Shown piece by piece: positions 46,525 through 59,379 of a stretch of DNA of 64,000 nucleotides. This stretch comes from Rhyzopertha dominica (Eukaryota > Arthropoda > Insecta > Coleoptera > Bostrichidae). The DNA lies in assembly GCA_025024175.1 (NCBI GenBank), contig QCXZ01000045.1, positions 3,908,649 through 3,972,648 of the forward strand, in the 5' to 3' direction. The notes under the pieces were generated by a model that did not search any database, was not told where the DNA came from, and was given only the letters and a program-made list of their open reading frames with translations. The position numbers were made by a program, and so were the translations under genes. The stretch's first letter is position 1, and each line of letters opens with the position of its first letter.

Positions 46525-49500
46525 TCTGGTACTGTAGTCAAATATGACCTAACAGTTGCGCGAAACCGTGTCACCCCAGAGCTCCGAAGTCTGGGCTTTC
46601 TCCAATCTTAATGTTAATTAGCCTACAAAATGCTAATTTTTGCCCAAGCAAACGACAATTTTGAATTTTTTTGCTCAAGGGGACGTCATGCGCTGTAGAT
46701 TGAAAAAATCTTTCACCTGCTTGGTACTCTACTTTATTGTAGCAACGCAATATTTTAATAATTTTTACTCAATTAGTAAAACTTAAATTATAAACCAAGG
46801 GATCATTTTGTTTGCATTTTGACATAGCGAACGGTGTTTTTGTTTTGTCGTTTTGCTATATATCCGGTATAAGAAAACTTACCTTGAAAAAAGTAAATGA
46901 ACGAAACGTGTCCCACTACTTTGAACTACTTGATGCTGATGCTGAATTTTATGAAAATACTCATTTCTTTATCTATCACAGCACTTGCATAAGAGGAAGA
47001 AATGCTTCTCAGTATACTTTTTCTAGGTATAGAGACAATGATTTCTCAACTAGCGCATCTACGATTGTACACATTACGAAATTTACAGAACACAGGTTGG
47101 AAATGAACATATAATTCTTATACTTTCCACTGTCGCACTGTCAACCAGAAATCCTGCCAGCTAGTTGTTTATATTATAGACAGCAAAAATAAAAGAAATT
47201 ACGTTAATCTGGCAACCGTGTTTCGCGAATGTTTGTATTATAGATAACAAAGACTGCCGCTCTAGTCTGAAGAGCAAGACTATTGACGCTCAAGCGATCA
47301 GCTGATGCAGCTACTGCCTGCAGATGTATACAAAAAGCTGAAGGTGTTCTTAATCCTGATCATCTTATTAAGCAAGCTAATAAAATAAATACCAGTTGTA
47401 ACAGTTACATCTTGTCGAACGCTCTCATTCACGCCTGGCGCGATAGGTGATCCGTCCATCACAATCTTGGCACTTGGGCGGTGGAGTTGTGCTCGCAGTT
47501 TGGCAGTCAGCATCTTCGTTTCTTTTTCGATTCGACTAGCTTGCGAATTGGTAGCTTTAGCGTGGTTGTTATAATTGTCATCATTGAAGAATTGAGCACT
47601 CACACGTGGCCATTTTGGGATTTGAGTTCCACCACGAATATTTCAATCATCCGAGCCGCCCACCACCTATAGTGAGTAAAAATACTATCCACTTGAATGC
47701 ATAATTAATTCCTCCCTTTTATTCTAGGGTTCGTTTGCTACGCTCGTTCGTTTGTTACGCTGTTCGTTGCGTACGTTTGTTCGTTTCGTATTGCATAACT
47801 TCGTATTGCGTTGCTTTGTATGGCATAATGTAATTGCCGCATCGTTTCGAGCCTGAAGAGCATTCATCGTGTCTTTGGGAGTTTCAAACTGGATCATTTG
47901 ATTTGGGACACATCTGAGTTGGGATTTGCACGGCCATCCACCTAAACCCGGTACACTCACCAGAGGATACCCCGCCAGACTGTGGACGTTTAACCCTGTG
48001 CTGAAAACCTGCAGGAACTCACAGATAAGCCTAGTTTTAGAGCGGAGGTCATTGACCTTTACACCGAAGCGATGGATGATCGTCGTGTAAATAATATTTT
48101 GGATAGCTATTGTGTAATATCGTAGTATTTTGAGGTTGACTAGTGGTTAATGAATCTAAGATAGTCGTGTTAGCCTTCAGCTCTTATAAATTTTCTTCAT
48201 ATAACTTGTGAGAAGCGTTCAGCCCACTAGTCTTGTTTATTATGTAAATAATAGGAGCCTTCAGCTCGAATTTTTGTTTGAAATAGCTTTAATAACCACC
48301 CTTCTATTCCGACCGAACCTTCAGTTCGTAGTCGGCTAGAAATAACATTTGTTTTGTAACGCCACAGGGCTATTGTTCACGGTTAACACCGTTCTTTCTG
48401 AATCAATTGCGGCAATTTAAGTTCGCTTGTTACGAAACTGTCGTTAATGCGAAGCGCTGGCCAGTGTTGACGTTAACGGGGGCGAATTGCGAAGATCAAC
48501 TTGCGTAAGTGACCGTGGCACTTAGTTGTGGTGCCTTATTGATGAAGGGGTTAGTAAATTATAAATTCCTTGAATGTCCTTAGTAAATTTGTATGGCTTC
48601 CAATTAATATTCTTTTAAGGATCAATTAATATTTTAAAGTTACAATACGTTACGTCGTGTTTTTATTTTTTTTTAATATACATTTTCCTCGTACAGGCGT
48701 ACCTTGGTGTTTGCTTTATCAGTTTTTCACAATTTTCGTCACAAGTAGTCCGTTGTTGAGTAAAAAAAATTGTGTGGCGCCTTGGATACTCTTTTCTTTT
48801 TTCTTGCTCTAACAATATTGGAACCCCCTCCACTCTCCGACTGCAGCGGCGGGACACGGACTACAGATTGGACATCTGATTGACACCATTGGTTTGTATT
48901 GTAGTGTGTAGGAAAAAGGCGTTGCACAGTAGATATACCATATATAATACACACAATAACCTACAATAAACCTGTATTGTATGGGCTCTAAAGAGAAAAG
49001 TTTTTTTAAAGATGGTTGTTTATGGCAACTACTCAGTCTATCAAGAATACCTTGTTAATCTTAAAACCGTCTTGGTATACGAGCGACACCTGCAACTGTA
49101 CTTGACATAGCCAACATGTCAACAAATATTGTTTAACATGTCTGTGAGGATATTCTCCCAATCAACATCGACAATACTAAATAAGAAATATTACGCTTTA
49201 ATTTTAAACAAACTCCGGAAATAGCGATAAGAAGTGATTAATTATTATATTAAGGCTGGTACCAGTGCTACCTTATATTTAGATATTAGGTTGGTACAAA
49301 GTTAATACGGCATCAGCAGCACCTGGCTGCTTGTAACTTCTATGAAACTTTTTAGTGAAAATAGGAAAATTGGGTATTTCAGCGTTTTTTTTTATTATAT
49401 ATTCCGAACGATCCAACTGAAATAAGACTGCGTGTTTCTTTAATTTCATTCAATATTGAATATTGAAAAGAGAGGGATAAACAACAATCGGAGTAAGTAG

Positions 49501-50539
49501 CAACATCGTGTACAGCTGACCAGTGACAGTACAGTGACAGCTGAGTTGCATCATCTGTAAACGCGTTTTTTATGTGTTGTGTTTGTTTTTTTGTTTATCT
49601 TTCGTTGTTCTTGCGTTAATTAAGCATCATCAAACATAAACACAACAAATCCAACACCGGCACAAGATGATAACGTTTAGAAAACCACGTGTGTTTACAA
49701 TCAGCTTGTCTGACGCCCGACATCAGACCGTGATTTGACAGACACAAAGGAATGCAAAGTAACACTGTTGCCAAGTTGCATATTTCCATTTTCAGTTAAG
49801 TCCTCACATCCTTTGGAGGGCGTTTTAAAATAGTTCAACTTTGACTTGAATATTTACGTACTTAAATACATTTTTTATACTAACCAAAATGTGGAATTAT
49901 TTGCATACGTTACAATTGGTAACGAAACTATATTGAATTCCGTTAAATTTACTTCATTGAAATACCCAATTTTCCCATTTTAGATTTCACCATTCAGATT
50001 GCATAAAAATCAAGTTCTTGGAAATAGCCTAGTTTGCTAGTCATTAAATACACTGTCCTTCCAAAAAAAATGTTTCATTACTGCTTTCTAATTTTCCCTT
50101 TATAACAGAACTAAAATGGTATCAGTCATTTCTCGCCATGCGTACACAAAAGTGGTAAAGCACCCAGCAACAGCGACTGCTTTTGAGTAGTTCATTAGTC
50201 TGCAGCCAGACTGCGTATCACTTAGCTTGAATCGCCAATAGCCCGCGTATTGAAAACGCTAAAGTTGTATTGGATACAGCAGAACCCAACCAACAAAACT
50301 GTAAAAAAATCAGTCCTATAGCACTTCATTGAAATGTTTGAAATTTTGAATTTTTGAAATTTGAAATGTTCTGTTGTTCGATCTCAAGTAAATGGTACTA
50401 TAGTTACAACCCGATATTCTTCTTACAAATGAAATTTATTTGACGTAAAGAATGTAAGTAGAAAAAACTGATCTTATAAATCCAAACGAACAGTTTTCTC
50501 TGTTTGCTTTGTATAGTTTTGTAGTGGGGCGTGATTTTT
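46525..50539. other. No recognised gene; low-complexity and small repeats
   Basis: About 47730-47830 is a low-complexity run of CGTT(C/T)GTT-like units. The phrase CCTTCAG(C/T)TC recurs at about 48176, 48262 and 48329. GGAAAATTGGGTATTTCA at 49364-49381 has a perfect inverted partner at 49958-49975, possibly a small element. TTAGGTTGGTACAAAG at about 49288 is mariner-TIR-like but has no partner. No credible coding region. Confidence 0.3.
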
Positions 50540-51060
50540 TGCACATGGCAAACTCCCAATTGTTGCGTACGGCGCGGGGCGCGTTCTTTGCACCGTTTAC
50601 ACTCGCAGCCGACCCTGCAGTAAGAACCACTGCTGTCCAACGTTGCTTACAAGCTGTCACCACTCACTTTCTCCCAAAAGCACCCTGCAGACACCAAATC
50701 CAGCCGTTACCCGAACTGCCTGCAAACAACCGAACAACGAACGGCGAAAACACGTAATCAATTAAAAATTAACCCCTCCGGGAGCGGGCATTTAGCCATC
50801 ACGTGATCCTTCGGCCGTTCTGTTTATTCTCGGAGTCCGGCCGTTCTGGAAATGTCATCATCTGTGGAAATCAAACTGGATCGCTTTAATTTATCGGGTC
50901 GTTTAGCTCGGACCCTTGTACCACGCGGCGTAATGCATCATCCCTCGGAGTCTCCGCATTTTCTCGCGTGTTCTGCGAGCAGAATGGAGTCCGGCCAAAG
51001 CCGTTCAAGCCTACGAAATGGATTGGGGATCAGCAGATTGTGTGTAAAATTTAAAGATAG
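50540..51060. promoter_or_regulatory. GC-rich noncoding island
   Basis: The largest composition island with GTACGGCGCGGGGCGCG, TAATCAATTAAAAATTAACC and ATCACGTGATCC. Overlapping frames on both strands show no homology that I recognise. Candidate regulatory element. Confidence 0.35.
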
Positions 51061-51300
51061 GGACAGTGTGGGATGTGTTTGAGATGATGGGGTGTAGGTT
51101 TGTAAGTAAGAGTAAACTGTATTGATTGAAAAGAATTTACCAGTTTCTCTTGTGGTTAAAAATAGTACATCGGATACGATTTTACAAAGGATTAAAGTTT
51201 TCATAATATTTGTAACGGAGATTTTACAATCAGCATAAAAACAAAAACGGATTAAGCATGGTTTTCTCTCTTTAACGGCAATGTAGCTCCTGGCGTGTAA

Positions 51301-51341
51301 ATTAATAATAATAATAATTATTATTATTGTTATTATTTATT
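51301..51341. repeat. AAT/ATT microsatellite, self-complementary
   Basis: A run of (ATA)n switches to (TTA)n, so it can fold on itself. Confidence 0.85.
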
Positions 51342-52469
51342 ACCAGACAAGATAATAACAGAAAGGATATTGTAAAATAAAACAAATGAGATAATGACCC
51401 TGGTGAAGGGTTACATTCAGTTACCTTTCCTGGACCGGGAAGGCACTGTTCTTACATGTGTTAGGACCCTTTAATAAAGAGCCCGATAATTTTCCTAATC
51501 TAGTTACTATATGCTGCAGATATTATCGCACTTCAATAATATTAATTTTGTTAAAAGAAAGCAAAGCCAACACTCACAGTTCATCGCTGATTCCTTAAGG
51601 CAGCAAGGACAACAATCAGTTTACAGTTAGTTGATTCTTCAGTGGGGCCTTTCAGTCTACTCCAGGGGGGGGGCAAGAATTGTCGCCGAGAAACTATCAA
51701 AAATTCACTTATGAGTACCTAGCACACGTTCACTAACAACAGTATGTCATCTACATCTACATACGCTGTTTGAATATTCTGTTACTTATAGTCACGAAAG
51801 GAATAGGCATCTATAACTACTAGGAAGCTCAATAAAACTCGATTACCAACTCAATACCTCAGCATCGCTACTTCTTTATGGTTTAATAATCGAACTGACT
51901 GTTGCGCAGAACACATACAGTCGACTACCTCTGCAGGCAATATGACCAACTACACCAATGTAGCATCTAACTCAACAGTCTGCACCGAAGTGTTAGGTAG
52001 CCTCCCTATCTAATAATATCTCTTAATTTATATTTTTACTCTTGAGCTCATTACTGTTAACACATCAAAGATATAACGTTTACACAGACTGTAGCAAGAA
52101 GCAAAGCAGAACTAAGCATGCCTAGGTACTCAGTGATAACTCACCTGATAAGTTATAAACAAAATTACCCCTTATTCTTTAATATTTAATAACAAATTAA
52201 ATTATAACACAACACTTATACACTTCTGACATATGCCTAGTTTTTTTTTTAATTTTATCCAGTCACCTTAATGTAGGCACAGCTTGTACTCGTAGTCGTC
52301 GGCAACTTCAACTAAAAAAAAATAGTATAAATTTAACATGCATCTTACACATGCAACTGAGAAATAATACCATAAAAATAAAACAATAATTCGAACACAG
52401 TGTACTAAAGCATAGTATGCGACTCATTTAAATGTAACAATCTGATCTAAAGAAGAAAATATGGAAGAA
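51342..52469. other. No recognised feature
   Basis: Noncoding; may include the 3' UTR of the jockey-type element towards its right side. Confidence 0.3.
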
Positions 52470-52599
52470 CAAAGAATGAAGAAAGAAAGGAAAAAGTTGG
52501 AAAAAACTAAATTTGCTTGGCCTCACCGTTATATATTTAAGAATAAAAAAAATTTACTGCGACATTATTTGCTGTCTTACCAAAGATCTAAAATTCCCA

Positions 52600-53512
52600 C
52601 AATACATAGTAGTTTTGTATGTGACACTTGTTGATTGTGTTAGCTATGCAGAACGAAAAACTTCGTTTCAAAATTTCTTTACGATGTTTGGGTATATCAA
52701 GCATGTTCTTACGTCTTATATTAATGTTGTGTACGTCACATCTAAATTTAATTAAACAAACACGGAGGAGATAATATTTTCTCGGAAATATCGCTGTCTC
52801 TTGAAAACACTGACAAAAAGTTATTAGTCTGACGTTTCGATATTATATATTATAGACACTGAAATACGGAGGAGTCTTGAATTTGATAATTTTAAAGAAA
52901 AATACTGATGAATGTAGTTTTGCGTCTGTTGAACATACCCAGCTATCCGATGTCTTTAAATTTATGTACTATTCTACAATTTCTTATTATGTCATAAATA
53001 AATCTCAGACAAGAATTTTGTGCTTTTCGCACACGTACACTATCCGCTGCAAGAAGACAGGGACCGTATATAACAGCACAATAATTGCAGTGGGAGAGTA
53101 CTAATGAATCACAAAACAACTTCTTAGTCTCCACTAAAGACAATGTCAAACTGTATTTTGATTTTAAAAATGAGTAATATCTTTTTATCATATAATATAC
53201 ATGTTCATGAAATCTTAGAGAGGAGTCCATAATGAGGCCCAAGTTTTGTAACGGTGGTGGCAAACTGTATCACTTGAGAGCCCAGACGAATGCCTAAAAT
53301 TTTGAAAGCTTCAGCACGCTCTGCTGTACCTCTTACACTTAGTGAGATTGAGCTTTTAAACAGGTGATACATTTAGTAAAGAGTTTAATTCATTGTTTAT
53401 TACCACATTCGCACGGGCGTATTCAGACAGCGGAAATGAATAATAAATTTGCGTATCGTCCGCGTACAAATGATAATTACATTGCTTGAGGCTATTCTTA
53501 CATAAGTTAATT
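52600..53512 (-). pseudogene. Jockey-type RT palm, thumb and C-terminus
   Basis: From the high-coordinate side: CNYHLYADDTQIYYSF (motif C with both catalytic aspartates), SLLNVS, a frameshifted region, then LGLIMDSSLRFHEHVYYMIK, ETKKLFCDSLVLSHCNYC, VRKAQNSCLRFIYD, and, after shifts, CDVHNINIRRKNMLDIPKHR and KRSFSF. This is the usual order of jockey/CR1-like RT C-termini. Stops and frameshifts mark it as dead. It resembles a once full RT ORF missing its N-terminus and endonuclease. Confidence 0.8.
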
Positions 53513-53520
53513 GTGTATAT

Positions 53521-54098
53521 TAGTGACGCAAGTATTCGAATACCAGAATCGCAAAGTTCTCGAGAACTAAACTACCGAGTATTCGAATACAGAGTTCTCG
53601 GATGTCGGATGACATGCGCGGAGCACTCTTTAGGTCTCGCTCGGTTTCTCGAGAACAAAATTGTCGAGTACTCGAATACACAGTTCTCGGATGTCGGATA
53701 GCATGCGCGGGGCACTCTGTTAGGTTTCGCACGCGTTTCTCGAGAACAACATTGTCCGGTACTCGAATGTAGAGTTCTCGGATGTCGGATGACATGTGTG
53801 GGGCACTCTGTTAGGTCTCGCTCGCGTTTCTCGAGAACAAAATTGTCGAGTACTCGAATACACAGTTCTCGGATGTCAACAATTTGGTAATGTTATTATT
53901 AATTACACACAACATCTTATTAACAATACAGAATATATACAAATACAATAAAAATAAATGAGGTATACAAAATATTGTGTTCTGTTCTCTCCTTCCACCG
54001 GTTCTCGAATGTAAGTTCTCGCGTAAGTTATCGATTCTAAAAAGTATTCGAGAACCGAGTTCTCAATTCCACAAAGTATTCGATTCTGCCCATCACTA
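53521..54098. mobile_element. hAT-like MITE with 91-bp tandem repeats
   Basis: It is flanked by GTGTATAT on both sides (53513-53520 and 54099-54106), a perfect 8-bp duplication. The ends TAGTGACGCA and TGCCCATCACTA are diverged inverted repeats. Removing the element with one duplication copy leaves the jockey reading frame continuous, which confirms the boundaries. The interior (53573-53880) holds about 3.4 units of ~91 bp; each contains TTCTCGAGAACAA and AGTTCTCGGATGTCGGAT. Frames across it come from these units and are not genes. Confidence 0.92.
53573..53880 (+). repeat. ~91-bp tandem array inside the MITE
   Basis: Unit starts at about 53574, 53663, 53754 and 53845, spacing 89, 91 and 91. 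Rich in TCGAGAAC and ATTCGAAT palindromic motifs. Confidence 0.88.
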
Positions 54099-54230
54099 GT
54101 GTATATCGCATACAGTAGCAGACCCAATAAACTACTCTGCAGGACACCACATTTAAGTGCGCGAGGCTCCGAGACAACATTTAGAGTGTTAGCTTACTTT
54201 CACGCATAGATTTAAAAATATCATTAGTTA

Positions 54231-56293
54231 GAGAGGAAAGTGCCGTCGCACAACTGAGTCTTTTTTTTATTTAATTAGTTTTGACATGTGATCAGTTTGA
54301 CATAGTCGTCGTTTATTGTACTGATGCAAATAATAACTTTACTCATCTTATCCGACATTTACAATTTTAATTGAATATTTATTATATAGGAAGTTAAATG
54401 AATTTCATATCCAGCGCATGTTGCTAGTATAGAAAAGTTATTTGGTTAGCTAGCATATGAATTTTATATCAAATATCATTATAGTAGCTAAGCTTCTGTT
54501 ATTGATATCAAAGGTTTACTTTTTAATCATGCGTTAGTATTCAGTAATCAGGAAAGGATATTCTGCAGTCTGAACAGTGGCGGACTAACATCCCGGAGGC
54601 CCGGGGCGGCATCTAATACTGGGCCCCCTATCCGTACCCTGTGTACGACATAAATAATTTCCCCATTCTGAAAATCAATAAAATCAGATGGTATCTATTA
54701 TCAAGGTCCTCACGGTATCTCAATTGAGAACGATCCTCGTATACCTACCCGCGGTTTAAGGATGTCCTGCTATTTGTCGCGAATTCACAGGATAATTAAA
54801 CATTATGGAAAGAGGTTTCAACGAATTTTTCAATAATGTGAGCTATTAGGCTATTTCTTACCTCCTGTAAGCTTTAAAACTCACTGAAATGTCATCGTGT
54901 GCACTATTCAATATTGTTACTTGCACAAAATTAACGCAAAGAAAACAGCTAAAAGGGCATTATTCTGATAGTTACGAAACGATTAAAAGTCATAGAAATA
55001 GCTCACCCATAGCGTATAATTACTTATACTTACAGAGATACAGAGACGACTCGTTTTTTTAATTCCATTTTAGATCACAGTTGACATTAAAAATTAAATT
55101 TGTTATCACTTGATTGGTAAATTGGTATAAATAAGAGATTAATTTTTCAATTATTTCAGAAATATAGTTGGTAGTATTAGTCTATAATTCACAAGTATAG
55201 TTTTCCCGTTCGAATAAGGTTATATAAAGGGTCTTTTTGTATAGAAATCAATAGTAAATACAGTCCCGTATTGGAAATTATCATCATGCTTAGGAAAGAA
55301 GGTGAGCTACCATTTAGTTTAAGATATTAATTTGAATAATATTCGTTACACATATTTGTTTTCTTACGTGTACAAGTAGTTGTTTATTAGGGTTTAAGCA
55401 GAATTGGTGCTTAACCCTTATTCAAGAGGGCTGAATCCGGCACTAAAACAATGCCTCTCCGGGGTACCTGCGACTAAGTTATGACTTGTTTGTCGTTATT
55501 TTCTAAAGGGAAATGAAGTGGTAAGAATACTGCATTATTGCAGTTAAAATATTTTACTGCAATATAATATTCGGAGAAACCTTGTCACCGATTTAAAAAC
55601 TGACAAAAATTCCTATTCTGACATTTTGTCAAAGAACTCCAAAAAATTTGCGAAACATACAGTTTAAACAAATTTTTTGAAGTAAATATTTGATTTGAGG
55701 GTGGGTGGTTTTAATCAGTTTAGATTTTATTGTAATGTTGTTGGTGTGACGTCTCGCGTCCATGGTGCTTGGTGTTTATTTATTTAAAAAAAATTGTTGG
55801 AACTGCATGTATTAAACATTTTCCTTGGAAAAGAAAAAAGTCATTCTTCTTGCCATGTTCCATCGTCGGAACATAAATGCTGAATCGGCTCCCACATATA
55901 GTATGCTTATTATGTTCTGATGGTTATACTTTTGTTATTTGACTATTCAACGGCAGTAACAGAAACAAGTAATTTTGATATTCAACAGACATAGGGTCTC
56001 ATTAAATTTTAGAAGTTTTTTGTCTCAACACTATGACTAGTTTAATAATCTAATATCAGCTAATATAATTAATGCATTAGGTACTTATTTTTTACATTAG
56101 ATCACGAATGCAGTGATATAGAATAGTTTTGATACAGGTACGGTCGTTCAAGTCAGTTCAATTCAATTCAATAAAAACACAAAGTCGTACGTCGGATACC
56201 CATTACAATTATCTTTACTGAAGCCGATATTAGCTAATATTAATCCTGTATCGGTTACTGTAGCCTTTTGGCTACATCGCTTTCAAATGCATT
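54231..56293. other. No recognised gene; isolated transposon ends
   Basis: CAGTGGCGGACTAACATCCC at 54574 looks like a hAT-type end without a partner. TTAACCCTTATTC at about 55414 looks like a piggyBac-type left end, about 0.9 kb before the transposase relic, but no right end was found. The transposase N-terminus is not recognisable here. Confidence 0.3.
56260..56275. repeat. 16-bp palindrome repeated beyond the transposase
   Basis: GTAGCCTTTTGGCTAC is followed at 57625-57639 by the similar GTTGCCTTTTGGCTAC; the two flank the piggyBac transposase relic and may be subterminal binding sites. Confidence 0.4.
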
Positions 56294-57461
56294 TTGGTAG
56301 TTGAGGCAATGATATTCAAGCGGTACAAAAAAATCCCACGATACCTCCATTTCAACTACGAGTATAATGCTGAAATAACGAGCCAGACTAAGGACAGATT
56401 TTTCAAAATAAGACCTCTGCTCGACGGCATAAGGAAAAACTGCCAAAAATTTCATACATCAGAGAACCAGTTCCCTGTAGATGGAACCATGGTCCCATAC
56501 AAGAGAATCTATGCCGGCAATCTCCGTCAGTATATAAAGAATAAACCCCATAAGTAGGCTTCAAGCTATTTGTTCGAGAAGGCGTGTCAGGACTAATTAA
56601 TGATTTTGTTGCTTACCAGGGTCAGTACACGTTTAAGCAATTAGAAGGGACTGGCAACGAACTCAGTGAAGATGAACTGTCCATGGGTGTTGGGTGCTGG
56701 CTGTTGCACTGTGCAAAACNGTTCTGGACCCCAAAAATGCGATCGTATTTTTTGACAACTACTTCAGCAGCTTGGAGTTGTTATGTTATCGAAAGGAACC
56801 ATTTGGCATCCTAAGTCTTGGCACCTTCAGGTCCAATCGTATTGGAGGTTGTACCCTGGAATCTGATAAGGTCCTTTCTAAGAGGCCTAGGACATCCTAC
56901 ACTTATAGTCTGACCAAGATACATTCGTCGGTGTTGAACCATTAGGTATCTTGAAAAGGTGCAATAAAACTGAGAAGAAAAGAGTGGACATGCAGTGTCC
57001 ATNAGCCATATTGCAATATAATAAGCACACGTGGGGTGTCGATAAGGCTAATTCTCTTCTGGGACTGTACCAAACACCTGGAAGAGCAAAGCGATGGTAC
57101 TATCCACTTTTCACTTACCTACTTGACAAGTCCGTAGTGAACGCATGAATAATACACCGAAAAAACTGCAGTCTTATTTACCACTGAAGAAATTCAGGAT
57201 AGAATTAGGGGCCTCCCTAGGAAAAACAGAAAAAATAGTCAAGAAGGGGAGACCATCTGCAGACAGGGAGCCTATATTTCAGTGAAACAGAGAACTGATG
57301 TCGCCATAAGCAAAGATTCAGTAGGTCACTGGCCTACCCATGTAACAAAAGATCGTTGCCGCCGCTGCACCAAATTATTTACTACCGTACAGTGCCAAAA
57401 ATGCGAAGTGAGACTATGTTTCACGGCTACTAAAAATTGTTTTTTTAATTTCCGCAATTGA
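56294..57461 (+). pseudogene. piggyBac-family transposase relic
   Basis: Fragments in order: IPRYLHFNYEY, KDRFFKIRPLLD, NQFPVDGTMVPYK (first catalytic D), LRQYIKNKPHK then TAG where W is usual, LFVREGVSGL, VLDPKNAIVFFDNYFSSLEL (second D), TFRSNRIGGC, QYNKHTWGVDKANSLLGLYQ (third D), YYPLFTYLLDKSVVNA then TGA for W, KKFRIELG, KGRPSADREP, and a C-terminal zinc ribbon CRRCTKLF...CQKC ending at TGA 57459-57461. The family excises and inserts at TTAA. All three aspartates survive, but two W-to-stop changes, frameshifts and N bases kill it. The N-terminus is missing. Confidence 0.85.
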
Positions 57462-57869
57462 TTTTATGTAGCAGTTTAGGATGTATTGGTATGAGAAGGT
57501 ATTTGTAACAGTTAACGTGATGTTTTGAAAGAATTTATGTTTTACGTTACGAGAAATAATTATTTAAAATACGCGAAATTTCTCATTACGATGTGTAAAA
57601 AAGATAGGGAACTAACGGGCAATGTTGCCTTTTGGCTACAATCAAAATTTACCACTATAGTACTATATTGAATTTTGGCTAGAATTCCAAAGTCAAACTT
57701 TGCTTTGTAAAATTGTACTGTGACCTGCGGAATTTTATTCCAACGCTTTCTTTTAGAGACCGATACAAGGTTGAAGCACTGGCGCATAAACTATTTGTGT
57801 TACACTTTGCCACTACATACAAACGATGTCTCAACCTCTACAGGGTTAGCCTGTATTTTTTAAATTTCG
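57462..57869. other. Spacer after piggyBac relic
   Basis: Noncoding; contains the second copy of the CCTTTTGGCTACA motif near 57625. No matching TTAA terminus identified. Confidence 0.3.
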
Positions 57870-58444
57870 TTTCGTGGACGGGGTCCAAAATTCATTTTCT
57901 TTTTAAATATTTCGAAAATGTCAAAATTTTGGAAACATTTTTTAAACCCTTTCTGTGAGAAATTTTATTTCCTATCGGATGGTATTTTCATATTTGAATA
58001 TATTAAGTATTTTCTGACATGCTTAGCAAAGCTGTTTTTTTAAATAACCATTTTTTTCTTCTAAACAGTTTGCTGCACCGAAAATTTATAGGGACTAAAA
58101 ATACTCGCAATTATACTACTAATCACATACTAAAAGGAAAAAAATAGAAATTTGCAAAAAGGATAGTTACCCCACAATTTTAGGGAAGGGGGCCCTATAC
58201 CCTACTCACCCCAAAAACAACATGTTGCTTTGGGCAGTTGAGATTTATATGTATGCCAAATTTCAATTTCATATGTTGTCTTTCGAAAGTTATCGCGTCC
58301 CCACACAGACAGACATACAAACACGAAATTTTTGCTCAAATTTTGTTTTTGGATGTTTTCCAGCATTTTAAAGCGATTGAGCTAATAAAAAAATGAAAAT
58401 TTCTTTCGCGATACAATACTTCCCATCCGTTGGATGTGGAAGTA
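57870..58444 (+). repeat. Unclassified ~0.85-kb repeat, truncated copy D
   Basis: Begins inside the family (GGGGTCCAAAATTC, then AAATATTTCGAAAATG) and ends with the complete hairpin 58418-58443. The 5' third is missing. Its end abuts repeat H. Confidence 0.8.
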
Positions 58445-58446
58445 AA

Positions 58447-59108
58447 ATTAAGTACAGAAATACGACTACTCTATATATTTCTTATATTATGAGGGTAATA
58501 CTTATTTCGCACTAAATTTCAGAAGTATATCAAATAAGAGTGTTAAGAAATAAGAAGTGGTGTTTCTGCAGTCAACGTTTATTAAAAATACCATTACAAG
58601 AGGATCTAAAAATTAAAAAAAAACTGTAACTTAGATTCCTTCTTTTTCTTGCACTTGATATACCAGTATCTCTGTCATTGTGCTTATAGTACTATTTAAT
58701 TCTCATTATAATATAATAATAAACAAAATTTTGAAAGTATTTCTGCTTCGTGTTCTTTACAAGAAAACGAAATAGAATATGTGTTTGAAAACAATTCATC
58801 CACTACATTGTCAAAAACAACACTGTGAATATGTTTGGTTAAAATATTTTTTATATTTTTTAACTGTGAAATGATCTGATTTGGATGATTTAGCCGCCTT
58901 CTGGATTTTAAAATAGTAAGTGTAGATGAAGACCAGTTGTATCAGAAACATTTGTTCGGTGAAGATGGTCCCTACATGTGGAGCATTTCGACGATTTAAA
59001 TTTTTTTGCATATAAAGCTCTATCGGAAGAATTACTGCTACAGTTCGGCACCACATAATACTTTCACGTTTTTGTTATTTCAAAATACTTCATACAAATA
59101 CCACGCCG
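58447..59108 (+). repeat. Dispersed repeat, copy H
   Basis: Counterpart of 15842-16536, starting AATTAAGTACAGAAATACG and ending with CAGTTCGGCACCACATAATA CTTTCACG. The middle third is more diverged. Confidence 0.65.
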
Positions 59109-59379
59109 AATGTATGGTTATGCATGCCACTGGCGAGCGCTTTTACTACTATATTGCATCTCTTACTAGACCTCTCTCTCCCACACTGACTACGAATCTG
59201 GGCCGCAGTTACATACAGTCACCACCATGGATTTTTTAATAAACGCAGTTAAAATCAAGGTTATTCATGTCTGTTAAGAATAAAAGTTAGGTCGAACTAC
59301 CTAGTAGAGTGTAATGGAGGGACTTAGGAAACCTGTAGAAGTCAAACGGCACTTTACTGACGTCTCATGCATAAACCTC

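Larger units (their letters stand above)
52470..54230 (-). mobile_element. Jockey-type LINE fragment split by a hAT MITE
   Basis: Minus-strand RT code occurs on both sides of the insertion at 53521-54098. Outside it (54107-54180) the frame reads GVLQSSLLGLLLYAIYT, the GVPQGS motif B block; inside (53512 downward) it continues to the YADD motif. Coding similarity extends to about 52600, then a 3' region. The element is 5'-truncated near 54200. Confidence 0.85.

Noticed and set aside
49285..49310. Mariner terminal repeat (TTAGGTTGGTACAAAG)
   Set aside because: No inverted partner with a TA duplication and no transposase nearby.
53520..53795. Protein-coding frames over the MITE
   Set aside because: They are read from the 91-bp tandem units, whose length is not a multiple of three, and they repeat the same peptide phrases.
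55414..55440. Left end of an intact piggyBac element (TTAACCCTTATTC)
   Set aside because: No matching right terminus with TTAA was found after the transposase relic.
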